A DNA stretch of 24,122 nucleotides from Verrucomicrobiota bacterium (GCA_030916665.1 JAUPWC010000020.1:1-24122); one strand, 5' to 3'; positions 13,982 to 21,607 are shown, counted from the first letter of the stretch. Notes: generated by a model from the letters alone, not told the origin. Numbers and translations: made by a program.

Positions 13982-15016
13982 CTATTCGTCCACCATCACG
14001 GGCAGGCCGACCCAGGCGAGGCGGAGCAGGGTGCGGGCGTCCCAGTTGGCGAGGCGGAAGCAGCCGTGCGATTCGGTGCGGCCGACCTTCTCGGGGTCGG
14101 GCGTGCCGTGGATGCCATAGCCGGTGCGGTCGAGCCCGATCCAGGCGACGCCGACGGGATTGTTCGGGCCGGGGGCGATGACGAGCTTGCGCCCGAGCTC
14201 CTGCGCCTCGGGCACCTCGGTGAACACGGCGGGATCGAAGGTGTAGTTGGGATCGGGAATGACGACCGTGACGTGCAGTTCGCCGACGGGGCGCTTCTCG
14301 ACGTTGCGGGCGATGCTCACGGGCGTGTGCAGCAGCACGCGGCCGGTCTCGTCCACGGCCTGGAGGATTTTATCGGCGAGGTAAATGTGGATGCGGGCGA
14401 CCCGGCCGGGTGCGAGAACGGGCTCCGCCGAGGGCACGACGAGCTTCGTGGCGGGCAGCAGGTCGTCCCAGTCCACGCCGGGGTTGAGTTTGACGAGCAG
14501 CTTGGGGTTGGCGCGGAAACGCTCGGCGATCATCTCCAGCGGTGTGGCGTGGCGCAGGGCGGCGAGCTCCGATTTGCCGAGCCAGGTGTCGGGCACCGGG
14601 GCGGTGGCGGCGCTGTCTTCGGCGGTGAAAGCGTATTCGGTCAGCGCCGGCGCGGAGATGAGCAGCGCGGCCTTGGTGGCGCGGTCGAGATCGCCGGTTT
14701 CGCGCAGGCCCTCGTTTTTCTGCCAGGCCGTGAGGGCGGTGGCGGTTTGAATCCCGCGCACGCCGTCGATCGAGCCGCAGGAGAAACCGCGGCGGTGCAA
14801 CTCGACCTGGGCCTCGAGCCAGGTGGCGACCGGCTGGCCCGGAGGGGGCTCGGGTTCGGCCGGTTCCGGTTCGGCGGCGGTCTCTTCGGCAACTTCTTCG
14901 GCGGGCAGCGCGGGGGTGTCCTCGGGGCGCAGCGGCGGCTCGGCGGCCGTTTGCGCGCGGGTCGCAACGGCGGCGCCAAGGAGCAGGAGAAACAGAATCG
15001 GCGTGGCGGCGGACAT
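13982..15016 (-). CDS. L,D-transpeptidase (YkuD) with peptidoglycan-binding domain
   Basis: The 344-residue protein has a signal peptide (MSAATPILFLLLLGAAVATR), an acidic proline-rich spacer (about 25-60), a peptidoglycan-binding domain at about 66-118 (QVELHRRGFSCGSIDGVRG, TALTAWQKNEGL), a LysM-like stretch at about 150-190 (PLEMIAERFRANPKLLVKLN), and a C-terminal YkuD domain with YGIHGTPDP and RTESHGCFRLANWDA, where C319 is the catalytic cysteine. It should form or remodel 3-3 crosslinks or attach proteins to peptidoglycan in the periplasm. The start at 15016 overlaps the stop of the preceding small gene as TGATG, showing translational coupling. A TTG at 15055 is the only other option and lies inside that gene, so it is not favoured. 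Confidence 0.9.
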   Translation of the reverse strand: MSAATPILFLLLLGAAVATRAQTAAEPPLRPEDTPALPAEEVAEETAAEPEPAEPEPPPGQPVATWLEAQVELHRRGFSCGSIDGVRGIQTATALTAWQKNEGLRETGDLDRATKAALLISAPALTEYAFTAEDSAATAPVPDTWLGKSELAALRHATPLEMIAERFRANPKLLVKLNPGVDWDDLLPATKLVVPSAEPVLAPGRVARIHIYLADKILQAVDETGRVLLHTPVSIARNVEKRPVGELHVTVVIPDPNYTFDPAVFTEVPEAQELGRKLVIAPGPNNPVGVAWIGLDRTGYGIHGTPDPEKVGRTESHGCFRLANWDARTLLRLAWVGLPVMVDE

Positions 15017-15180
15017 CAGCGCGAGGTGAGATGCCAGTTTCCGCACAGGGTGCAACGGTAAGCCGAGCGCTGCCGCTCCACGCCGGCACAGAGCGCAGCG
15101 TCAAGGGCGTCGCCCTGCGTGCGGTAGCGACGCTTGCCGGTGCAGATGCGCTTCCGTTCCTCCGCGGTGGGTTTCTTCAT
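15016..15180 (-). CDS. 54-residue CxxC mini-protein, zinc-ribbon-like
   Basis: A short gene with ATG at 15178-15180 and TGA at 15016-15018 encodes 54 residues, starting MKKPTAEERKRICTGKRRYR. The first part is strongly basic. Cysteines fall at 13, 31, 43 and 46, with CTLCGNWHLTSR at the end; C43/C46 plus C13 (or H50) could bind zinc. I know similar short proteins ending in Y-x-C-x-x-C-G-x-WH-L-T-S from genome annotations, without a defined function. Its start overlaps the asparaginase-like stop as ATGA, and its stop overlaps the L,D-transpeptidase ATG as TGATG, which argues strongly for a translated gene. A nucleic-acid-binding role is only a guess. Confidence 0.78.
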   Translation of the reverse strand: MKKPTAEERKRICTGKRRYRTQGDALDAALCAGVERQRSAYRCTLCGNWHLTSR

Positions 15181-15662
15181 GCCTTGGGCTCGAACCGGCT
15201 CTCGGCGCGGTTCTTCTTCACCTCGGCGGCGGGAAAGACGCGGCCGTTCATCGCGATATAAACGCCGGGCGGCAGCACCTGCAGTGCGCCGACCGCGCAG
15301 CCGAGGTTGAAGAAGGCGTCGGTCTGCCGGAAACGCGCCGGCACCATCGAGCCGGTGAACACGACGACCTTGTCGGCCAGGCCGGCGAGCGCGGCGGCGG
15401 TCGCGGTCATGGTGTCGGTGCCGTGGGTGATGAGGATGAGGTTTTCCCGGGCGGCGGCCACGCGCGCACGGATGAGGGCGCGGTCCTCGTCGGTCATGTG
15501 CAGGCTGTCCTTCTGCATCACGGACTCGACCACGAAGTCGAAGGTGACGTTGGCTTCCTTGAAGAGCGGACCGACCTGCGGGTCGCCGATGTTGAAGGTG
15601 CTGGCGTCGTCGAAATAGACTTTGTCGATGGTGCCGCCGGCGGTGAGGACTCGGATGCGCAT
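15177..15662 (-). CDS. Small single-domain asparaginase-like protein
   Basis: The 161-residue protein starts MRIRVLTAGGTIDKVYFDD. It holds only the N-terminal half of the L-asparaginase fold: TGGT-like loop (TAGGTIDK, T residue as first nucleophile candidate), then LILITHGTDTMTATAAALAG with the second Thr-Asp pair (HGTDT), VVVFTGSMVPARF, and MNGRVFPAAEVKKNR. Full asparaginases have a second domain of about 120 residues, which is absent here. Such one-domain forms of about 160 residues are a known group in bacterial annotations. Whether it hydrolyses asparagine is not known. It is the first gene of an overlapping operon with the mini-protein and L,D-transpeptidase. An alternative ATG lies at 15674. 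Confidence 0.82.
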   Translation of the reverse strand: MRIRVLTAGGTIDKVYFDDASTFNIGDPQVGPLFKEANVTFDFVVESVMQKDSLHMTDEDRALIRARVAAARENLILITHGTDTMTATAAALAGLADKVVVFTGSMVPARFRQTDAFFNLGCAVGALQVLPPGVYIAMNGRVFPAAEVKKNRAESRFEPKA

Positions 15663-15730
15663 GGCCGGGAACATGCGGATGGGCGGGGTCGGTTCAATGC
15701 GGATTGCGGGCGTGTAAAAAGTAAAACCGG

Positions 15731-15758
15731 TTGCTTCCCGGGTGAACCAACGTAGCTT
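15731..15758 (+). promoter_or_regulatory. Candidate sigma-70-like promoter for the secreted hypothetical gene
   Basis: TTGCTT (15731-15736) and TAGCTT (15753-15758) are separated by 16 bases and end 18 bases before the ATG at 15777. The divergent gap 15663-15776 must also hold the promoter of the asparaginase operon, which I cannot place. Confidence 0.3.
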
Positions 15759-15776
15759 GCCGGTGTCCGAATCGCC

Positions 15777-16607
15777 ATGAGAACCCCCGTCCTGAGCGCC
15801 GCCCTGCTTGCCCTGCTGGCCACTTCATTGTCGGCCGCGGAGATCGCGCCCGGTGCCACGCTCGACGAGGTGCGGGCCACGCTCGGCAAGCCCAACGGCC
15901 AGATGAAGCTGGGCGCCAGGCAGGTGCTTTACTACGAGCACGGTTCGGTCGAGCTGAGCGAAGGCCGCGTCAACCGGTTGGATTGGCGTTCGCCCGAGGA
16001 ACAGGCGGCGTTGGCGGCGCGGGAGGAGCGTTTGCAGGCCGAGATGGCGGCGCTGCGCTCGCAGTCGCTAGCCGAAGGCACGGCCTTGCGCGACCGCAAG
16101 CTGGCCGATGCGGGTTTCCTGAGTTCGCCGGTCGCCTATCAGGTGGCGTTCTGGGAAGATTTTTCGCGCCGCTATCCCGGAGTGCCGTGTGCCGAGCCGC
16201 TGATGATCGCTCGGCTCAAGTTCAGCGAGCAACTTGAGGAGAAGGCGCGGAGGGATGACGAATTCCGCCGGTTGCGTGAACTCGAGGCGCGCGTTGCCGC
16301 GGCCGAGCGCGAGCCGGTCTATTACCGTGTGAACCACTATCCGCGCTATCGCAGCCGTTACGACCACCAGCAGGAGTTCGCCCTCTGGCCGGTCAGCTAC
16401 ACTCTCTACGACTCGCCCAAGCCGGTTTACGAAACGCCCACCACGCCGGTCATCACGCCGCTGACGGGCAACCCGGCATTGCCGGAAAGCCGCAGCTACG
16501 ACGGCAACCGGCGTCAGGAGGATCGCGGCCGGGACCGCCATGATTGGGGTGCTCAGCGCGGGCGGAAGGACGGGGGCCGCGGCCACAGCCGGTTCGACCG
16601 GATGTGA
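15777..16607 (+). CDS. Secreted hypothetical protein with SmpA/OmlA-like N-terminus
   Basis: The 276-residue protein has a signal peptide (MRTPVLSAALLALLATSLSA) followed by IAPGATLDEVRATLGKPNGQ and LYYEHGSVELSEGRVNRLDW. This is like the small beta-domain of SmpA/OmlA (BamE-type) proteins, where the start G-x-T-x-x-E-V-x-x-x-L-G-x-P is conserved. Next comes a charged coiled-coil-like stretch (about residues 74-112), a middle part with CAEPLMIARLKFSEQLEEKA, a Tyr/Arg-rich segment (VYYRVNHYPRYRSRYDH), and a disordered Arg/Gly/Asp-rich tail. I do not recognise the whole protein. It ends 11 bases before the stop of the convergent UPF0104 gene, with no terminator between. Confidence 0.7.
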   Translation: MRTPVLSAALLALLATSLSAAEIAPGATLDEVRATLGKPNGQMKLGARQVLYYEHGSVELSEGRVNRLDWRSPEEQAALAAREERLQAEMAALRSQSLAEGTALRDRKLADAGFLSSPVAYQVAFWEDFSRRYPGVPCAEPLMIARLKFSEQLEEKARRDDEFRRLRELEARVAAAEREPVYYRVNHYPRYRSRYDHQQEFALWPVSYTLYDSPKPVYETPTTPVITPLTGNPALPESRSYDGNRRQEDRGRDRHDWGAQRGRKDGGRGHSRFDRM

Positions 16608-16618
16608 GCTGAACGCGA

Positions 16619-17590
16619 TCAGCCGGCCGCGGACTTGGGTTTGGAATCGAGCAGGGCAACCGCCCCGCCAACCAGACTCCAGCCCACCGACAGGGCGAAA
16701 AACCCGACGGCCAGCAAGGCGACGGCCGGTGCCTGACCGGAGCCGATGCCGAGCACGGAGAGCAGCGCGACAAGCGTGCCCTCGCGCAGACCGTGGCCAC
16801 CGATGCTGATCGGCAGTGATGCCACGACGTAGGCGCCGGCGGAAGCCGCCGACAGACCCCAGAATCCGGTTTCGAGTCCGACGGCGCGGGCCAGGAGCCA
16901 GAGCGCGGCAAAGTCGGCAAGCCACACCGCCACGCTCAGCAGCCAGCAGGGCAGGGCAACTGTCGGACGGGTGAGCGGTTGCACTGCGGCGATCAGGACT
17001 TGCGCGCGAGGTCCGCCGAGGAGGCGCGTGGCGGCCGGTTCCCAGAGTTTGGTCAGCGGCAGCAGGCCGGCGCCGAGCACGAACAAGGCGAATCCGCCGC
17101 CGCTCACCGCCAGCAGCAGCCGGCCGTCACGTCCGACCTCGTGGCTGAGGAGGTGCCGCGCGAGGGCCAGCGCGGCGAGTCCGAACAGGGCGGCCAGCCC
17201 GGCGAGCCGGTCGGCGAGCAGCCCGGTCGCGGCGGCGGTCTTGCGATCCGGCGCGTGTTGTCGGAGCAGGTTGAAGCGCACCGCGTCGCCCGCGATGCCA
17301 CCCGGCAGGAAGGAATTGTAGAAAAACCCGGACCAACTGGCGGCATGCACCCGGCCGGCGGGCAGGGTGAAGTCCTGCGCGCGCAGCAAGACCTGCCAGC
17401 GCAGGATCTGCAGCGGGTAGGCGAGGCCGGCCAGCAGCACGGCGGGAACGACCAGCCGCCAGTCGAGAACACTCAGGCCGCCGAGCGCCACCCAGTCCAC
17501 GCGGGTCGCCAGCCAGCCGAGCAGGCCGAGGGTCAGCGCGGCGCGCAGCACGAGGCCGGCGGGGCTTTGCAGGAAGGAGGTCCAGCGCAC
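16619..17590 (-). CDS. UPF0104/YbhN-like integral membrane protein (LPG synthase TM-domain family)
   Basis: The 323-residue protein starts at a GTG (VRWTSFLQSPAG) and has about eight hydrophobic segments. Family marks are ILRWQVLLRAQDFTL, then FFYNSFLPGGIAGDAVRFNL, then KTAAATGLLADRLAGLAALF, and near the end ASLPISIGGHGLREGTLVAL. This family (PF03706) is related to the flippase part of lysylphosphatidylglycerol synthase and often serves in glycolipid or hopanoid systems. The substrate here is unknown. No ATG lies near this point; the GTG at 17590 gives the usual family length and starts just before the first membrane helix. It is divergent from the methyltransferase at 17693, with about 100 bases for two promoters. 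Confidence 0.82.
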   Translation of the reverse strand: MRWTSFLQSPAGLVLRAALTLGLLGWLATRVDWVALGGLSVLDWRLVVPAVLLAGLAYPLQILRWQVLLRAQDFTLPAGRVHAASWSGFFYNSFLPGGIAGDAVRFNLLRQHAPDRKTAAATGLLADRLAGLAALFGLAALALARHLLSHEVGRDGRLLLAVSGGGFALFVLGAGLLPLTKLWEPAATRLLGGPRAQVLIAAVQPLTRPTVALPCWLLSVAVWLADFAALWLLARAVGLETGFWGLSAASAGAYVVASLPISIGGHGLREGTLVALLSVLGIGSGQAPAVALLAVGFFALSVGWSLVGGAVALLDSKPKSAAG

Positions 17591-17692
17591 GCCCTTCGGG
17601 ATGCCAGCTCGCGCCGCCGACGCAAGCCGCGGAAACCGCCGGCGGAATTTGTTCGCCACGCCGCCGCCGGCGCGCGGACATTCTCCGGCCCG

Positions 17693-18448
17693 ATGCAACT
17701 GGACGAATACCGCAAGCTCGCCGAGACCGAGGACCGGCTGTGGTATTTCCGCGCGCTGAACCGCCGCATCGCCCACTGGCTCGCGAGGCTCCAGCCCGCC
17801 GCCGCCGCCCGCGTGCTCGACGCCGGTTGCGGCACCGGCGGCCTGATCAAATCGCTGCGCGTGGCGAATCCCCGCTGGCGGATCACGGGATTGGATTTCA
17901 TGCCGCTCGCCTGCGAGCTGGCCCGCGAACGCACGGGGGCGGAGATCGTGCCGGGCTCGATCACGGCGCTGCCGTTCGGCGACGCGGCGTTCGAGGCGGT
18001 GGTGTCGGCCGACGTGGTCTGCCAGGTGGAGGACCACGCGCAGGCGCTGCGGGAGTTCGCGCGTGTGGTGCGGCCCGGCGGCGCGGTGCTGGTCAACGTG
18101 CCGGCCTACCGCTGGCTCTGGTCCTACCACGACGACAGCTGCCTGACCAAACACCGCTACAAGCGCCCGGACTTGGTGGCACTCTTCCGAGCCGCGGGGC
18201 TGGAAGTGAGGTTTGCCAGCTACGCCAACCTGCTGCCGCTGCCGTTGATCGCGGCGCGGAGAAAACTGTTCCCGCCGGCGCAGGCCACCAGCGATGTGCA
18301 GATTTACCCGACGCCCGTGGAGGCGGCCTTTGCCGGGATGGCGGCGTTGGAGCATGCCTGGACGAAGCAGGGCTGGCCGTTGGCGGCCGGGAGTTCGGTG
18401 TTCGTCGCGGGAGTCAAGGTATCAGGGCCAGTGGCAAGCTCGTCCTGA
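17693..18448 (+). CDS. Class I SAM-dependent methyltransferase
   Basis: The 251-residue protein starts MQLDEYRKLAETEDRLWYFR. Residues about 38-140 show the Rossmann methyltransferase motifs: RVLDAGCGTGGLIKSL (motif I), ITGLDFMPLACELA with the acidic residue binding the SAM ribose, GSITALPFGDAAFEAVVSAD, and FARVVRPGGAVLVNVPAY. The later segment WLWSYHDDSCLTKHRYKRPD is typical of a group whose substrates are often lipids or glycans, but the substrate cannot be given. The WYF box near the start is common in this group. The frame is open from 16979, but that upstream part is antisense to the UPF0104 gene. Confidence 0.88.
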   Translation: MQLDEYRKLAETEDRLWYFRALNRRIAHWLARLQPAAAARVLDAGCGTGGLIKSLRVANPRWRITGLDFMPLACELARERTGAEIVPGSITALPFGDAAFEAVVSADVVCQVEDHAQALREFARVVRPGGAVLVNVPAYRWLWSYHDDSCLTKHRYKRPDLVALFRAAGLEVRFASYANLLPLPLIAARRKLFPPAQATSDVQIYPTPVEAAFAGMAALEHAWTKQGWPLAAGSSVFVAGVKVSGPVASSS

Positions 18449-18472
18449 GAGGGCGTCAGAAAAATCCCGGAG

Positions 18473-18494
18473 GGCAGGGCGGCCCGCCTTTTCG
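18473..18494 (+). terminator. Possible weak terminator after the methyltransferase gene
   Basis: GGGCAGGG and CCCGCC form an imperfect hairpin with a bulged A and a CGG loop, followed by TTTTC. It lies 25 bases past the stop at 18448. The stem is poor, and the sequence could instead be a repeat. Confidence 0.3.
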
Positions 18495-18540
18495 ATGAGT
18501 TCGGTGAAGGACTGGCCGCGTCGCCGCGGTTGACGGGTGA

Positions 18541-18926
18541 ATAGAGTTCCTTGCACGCATCGGCCGCTCCTGCCTGGGCCTCGCCTTCCTTGGCTCCGGG
18601 GTGATGCCGGTGGCCAACGCCGGCTTCGTGCGGTTGGTGCTCGCCCCGGGCTGGCGGCCCGGAGCGCCGGTCTGGGCAACAGGGAGCGGGGTGGTCCTGG
18701 TTTTGATCGGACTGGCCCTGCTCGCGGGCTGGCGGCGGCGAATGGCCGCCGGAACGCTGGGCGCCTTCCTGCTGGTCTGCGAGGCGCAGCATTTCGCGTA
18801 TGCCGGCTTCGTCGATGCCATGGTCCCGGCATGAATCCCTCCGGGTCCGAGGTTCTGGACGCTTTTCACTGCGGTCGCGCGCTGGCCGGCGGACTGGGCG
18901 TGTGGTTGCCGGCGCGTCCGGTGTGA
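18541..18926 (+). pseudogene. Decayed DoxX-like membrane protein
   Basis: The 539-base gap between 18448 and 18988 holds no intact gene but does hold a broken membrane protein. One frame reads FLARIGRSCLGLAFLGSGVM, then FVRLVLAPGWRPGAPVWATG, SGVVLVLIGLALLAGWRRR and QHFAYAGFVDAMVPA, then TGA at 18832-18834. The same frame goes on IPPGPRFWTLFTAVA, where a Trp codon (TGG) fits the TGA position, since VPAWIP...FW is typical of DoxX-type proteins. Then the match moves to another frame (LAGGLGVWLPARPV, stop at 18924-18926). The two lesions are a nonsense codon and a frameshift near 18880. The start is also lost, as an in-frame TGA precedes the first matching codon. The piece shows two similar halves, suggesting the parent had an internal duplication. 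Confidence 0.65.
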
Positions 18927-18987
18927 CGCGCATCTACGCAGGACTACGTATTGGCGGGAGCGGGGTGATCTTCTAGAATCGGAGACC

Positions 18988-20778
18988 ATGATTGTCCCCT
19001 TACTCCGTTCGAGCCGTTCCTTTGTCGCGGCTGTGCTTCTGGCTGCCGCCATTCCCGCCTTTGCCGCCGCCACCAAGCCGGTCTGGACCCTGCCACTGGG
19101 CGAAAAGGCCAAGTGGGAGAACCTCACCGACCTCGGCGTGCTGTTGGTCGGGACCGATTCGGCCATCCACTGCATCGATCCCGACACGGGCAAGGTGCTC
19201 TGGAAGAACGCCACCTTCAAAAAGAGCAACGAGATGAACGCCCGCGAGATCCCCGGCACGCCGTTCCTGCTCTGCAACCAGTTCAGCGGCATGGCCGGCT
19301 CCAAGTCCACCTTCACGCTCATCGACTACCTCACCGGCGAGGCCGAGTGGACCGCACCCGAGATGATGGGGCAGTATCTCGGCACGATTCCGCTGCCGGA
19401 GAAGGGGCTGGCCATTCTCGTGATGACCACCTGGAAGGACGGCAAGGGCCAGGAGAACGGCACCTTCCTCTTCGCCCACGACCTCGCCACGGGCGAGCGC
19501 AAGTGGTCCACGCTCTTCACCAAGGCCAACGGCATCCCGCTCCACATGGCGGACAACTCCGGGAAATTTATTCCGCGCATGGATCTCTCCGGCTACCACG
19601 ATCCCGTGCTGGAGGGCGACACGCTCTACCTCGGCTACCTCGGGGTGCATGCGCTCGACGTGAACACCGGCACGATCAAGTGGGCGGTGGAGTTTCCTCC
19701 GGGCGACAAGGGGCTGAAGCGCACCTACGCCCCGCTGCGCATCGTGGGCGACATCATCTACGGCGCCGGCGGCGGCAGCGTTTATGCGATCAACAAGGAA
19801 ACCGGAACCACGCTCTGGAAGAGCGACCGCATCTCCGAATACGCCGGCCTCTTCAAGGCGCGCGACAACGCCATCGTCACCCAGATCGAGGTCGTCGAAG
19901 ACAAGATCTACGCCCGCTACGGCGGCAATTTCTCCAACGGCCAGACCGTCATGCTCAAGGAGCCGCTCGGCGTGGTCGTGGTCTCCGCCGCCGACGGCAA
20001 ACCCGTCTATCAGGACAAGAAAATCGAGGGCGGCCTGACCAATCTCATGGCGCTGCCCGAGGTGGGGGCGGTGATGTTTGCCGACGGCAAGGAACTGGTC
20101 GGCGTCAGCACCGGCGCGACGGTGGAGGAACTCTTCCGCGTGCCGATCGAGTTCAAGCGCAAGATGGGCGGCGGCGACATCGCCAAGATCGGCCTCGGTC
20201 TCACCGGCGGTCTGATGGGCACGGTCAAGGCCGTGAGTTCGTCCAGCAAGGCGCGCCTCGACGTGCCGGTGGCGATCACCCGGCAGGACGGCCACATCGT
20301 GGTGCAGGGCAAGCAGCACCTGCTGGGCTTCGACCCGGCCGCGAAGAACCAGAAGTGGTCGCTCTATTACGCCGCCCCGAGCGACGCCTTCGCCACCATC
20401 GCGATGTTCGCCGTGACGCTCGCCGCCTCGGCGCAGGGCAATGCGCAGGTCGCCCAGAACGGCGGCATCTTCAATTCGGGCGGCCGGCAGGGCATGGACA
20501 ACATCCAGAACGCGCTCGACCGCTACAACCGCTACACCGAGACCCGCGCCCGCAAGGTCGGCGGTTCCAAGAGTTCCGGCGCCTACACCTACATCATCAC
20601 CAAGCTCGAGAAGGAGCACGGCGGCGGCGTGGGCCTCGTGGGCGTGAACCTCGGCAACGGCGAGACCGATCGCCGCCTCGCGCTCGGCGACAAGGAACCC
20701 AAGTATCTCGCGGACGAAGCGGCCGGCCGCATCTTCTACTTCAAGGGCGGCGACCAGATCCAAGCCTACGAGTTCTGA
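18988..20778 (+). CDS. Exported PQQ-type beta-propeller repeat protein
   Basis: The 596-residue protein has a signal peptide (MIVPLLRSSRSFVAAVLLAA, cleavage probable after AFA). It carries repeats with the Ala/Asp-x-D/N-x-x-T-G-x-x-x-W blade pattern: HCIDPDTGKVLWK, DYLTGEAEWTA, HDLATGERKWS, LDVNTGTIKWAV, YAINKETGTTLWK and VVSAADGKPVY. These form a quinoprotein-like propeller with no visible residues for PQQ chemistry, so a scaffold or sensing role (as in BamB-like proteins) is more likely than dehydrogenation. A Gly/Ser/Asn-rich segment about residues 480-535 (AQGNAQVAQNGGIFNSGGRQ) may be a loop. The last part returns to the blade style (LALGDKEPKYLADEAAGRIF). The gene is followed by a 76-base repeat and a strong terminator. 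Confidence 0.85.
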   Translation: MIVPLLRSSRSFVAAVLLAAAIPAFAAATKPVWTLPLGEKAKWENLTDLGVLLVGTDSAIHCIDPDTGKVLWKNATFKKSNEMNAREIPGTPFLLCNQFSGMAGSKSTFTLIDYLTGEAEWTAPEMMGQYLGTIPLPEKGLAILVMTTWKDGKGQENGTFLFAHDLATGERKWSTLFTKANGIPLHMADNSGKFIPRMDLSGYHDPVLEGDTLYLGYLGVHALDVNTGTIKWAVEFPPGDKGLKRTYAPLRIVGDIIYGAGGGSVYAINKETGTTLWKSDRISEYAGLFKARDNAIVTQIEVVEDKIYARYGGNFSNGQTVMLKEPLGVVVVSAADGKPVYQDKKIEGGLTNLMALPEVGAVMFADGKELVGVSTGATVEELFRVPIEFKRKMGGGDIAKIGLGLTGGLMGTVKAVSSSSKARLDVPVAITRQDGHIVVQGKQHLLGFDPAAKNQKWSLYYAAPSDAFATIAMFAVTLAASAQGNAQVAQNGGIFNSGGRQGMDNIQNALDRYNRYTETRARKVGGSKSSGAYTYIITKLEKEHGGGVGLVGVNLGNGETDRRLALGDKEPKYLADEAAGRIFYFKGGDQIQAYEF

Positions 20779-20803
20779 TACCAGCGTCCTTTAGCATTTG
20801 GAC

Positions 20804-20879
20804 TGTCATTGCGAGGAGCGAAGCGACGAAGCAATCCAGCTGGATCGCCACGGCCCGCTTTGCGGGCCTCGCGATGACA
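20804..20879. repeat. 76-bp palindromic repeat element (TGTCATTGCGAGG type)
   Basis: The ends TGTCATTGCGAGG (20804-20816) and CCTCGCGATGACA (20867-20879) are near-perfect inverted repeats (12 of 13). Between them come AGCGAAGCGACGAAGCAATC and a hairpin GGCCCGCTTTGCGGGCC. I recognise GTCATTGCGAGGAGCGAAGC as a repeat found in many unrelated bacterial genomes and metagenomes. It lies between the PQQ-type gene stop and the bidirectional terminator. Confidence 0.8.
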
Positions 20880-20937
20880 AAAGTCCATAAGCTATGAGCG
20901 ATAGGCAGGAGGCGGGGTTTTCGGCCTCATCAAACAA

Positions 20938-20976
20938 ACAGGGTGGAAGCGGCATCGCCGCTTCCACCCTGTCGTT
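20938..20976. terminator. Strong bidirectional terminator between convergent genes
   Basis: ACAGGGTGGAAGCGGC (20938-20953) and its exact complement (20957-20972) form a 16-pair stem with the 3-base loop ATC, followed by CGTTTT on the plus strand and GTTTGTTTG on the minus strand. It separates the PQQ-type gene (+) from the malectin gene (-). Confidence 0.92.
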
Positions 20977-20990
20977 TTACACACAAAAGT

Positions 20991-21527
20991 TCAGGACGCC
21001 GGGATGATCTCGAGCGCGTTGATCTCGGGGTTCTCGATGTTGTGCGTGAACTTGATGTCCAGCTGGCCGTCGGCGACCACGACCTCGACGGTCTCGACGT
21101 GGGCGCGCATCACGCCGCCGGCGCGGGCGGTGACGTCGAAGTCCTTGACCTCCTTGTCCTCGACCTTGAACGAGAACACGCGCTCACCCTTGCCGTAGAT
21201 GCCTTCGTAGGTTTCGGCGAAGTGGAGCTTCACGGTGTATTTGCCGTTGGGCAGCTTCCGGGAGAAGCTGTCCATGCTGTAGCGCTCGGCGGTGTAGAGG
21301 GACGGGGTCTTGGTGTTGGCCACGACGATGCCGGTGCGGTCGATGGTGTCGCCGCCCGAGAAGCCCTGGTCGGCGAGCCAGACCACGCCGTTCTCGTCGG
21401 TGTGGTCCTTGGTCGTGCCGGCGCGGATGCGAATGGCATCGGCGGCGAGGGCGAAGGCGGTGCAGCCGAGCGTGAGCGCGGCGGCGAGGGTGAACAGGAG
21501 CGGACGATGGGGATGGGGTTGTTTCAT
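20991..21527 (-). CDS. Secreted malectin-domain protein
   Basis: The 178-residue protein has a signal peptide (PLLFTLAAALTLGCTAFALA) and a single malectin-like domain: IRIRAGTTKDHTDENGVVWL, then DQGFSGGDTIDR, SLYTAERYSMDSFSRKLPNG, KYTVKLHFAETYEGIYGKGE and a final strand DIKFTHNIENPEINALEIIP. The order (Y-T-AER-Y, then Y-x-V-x-LHFAE) is the hallmark of malectin domains, which bind di- and oligosaccharides. It has no catalytic domain, so it is probably a carbohydrate-binding or surface protein. The gene starts 80 bases downstream of the XylR-type regulator gene on the same strand, with its own candidate promoter and operator at 21567-21602, and ends at the strong terminator. Confidence 0.9.
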   Translation of the reverse strand: MKQPHPHRPLLFTLAAALTLGCTAFALAADAIRIRAGTTKDHTDENGVVWLADQGFSGGDTIDRTGIVVANTKTPSLYTAERYSMDSFSRKLPNGKYTVKLHFAETYEGIYGKGERVFSFKVEDKEVKDFDVTARAGGVMRAHVETVEVVVADGQLDIKFTHNIENPEINALEIIPAS

Positions 21528-21566
21528 GGGGAAAAACGTGCCCGCAGGCTTGCCGGTGGGCGAAAG

Positions 21567-21583
21567 GCAGGCAAGTGCGGCGG
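21567..21583 (-). promoter_or_regulatory. Candidate XylR operator upstream of the malectin gene
   Basis: GCAGGCAAGTGCGGCGG (plus strand) is repeated at 22799-22815 with one mismatch. It lies 40-56 bases upstream of the malectin start, and a related 12-mer lies near GH5. AraC-type regulators usually bind sites of about this length near promoters. Confidence 0.5.
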
Positions 21584-21607
21584 AATCCGCGACAATAGAC
21601 CGGTTGC

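Noticed and set aside
18541..18926. UGA read as tryptophan (alternative code)
   Set aside because: Many genes in the window end with TGA at the expected place, so the standard code applies and the TGA at 18832-18834 is a lesion.
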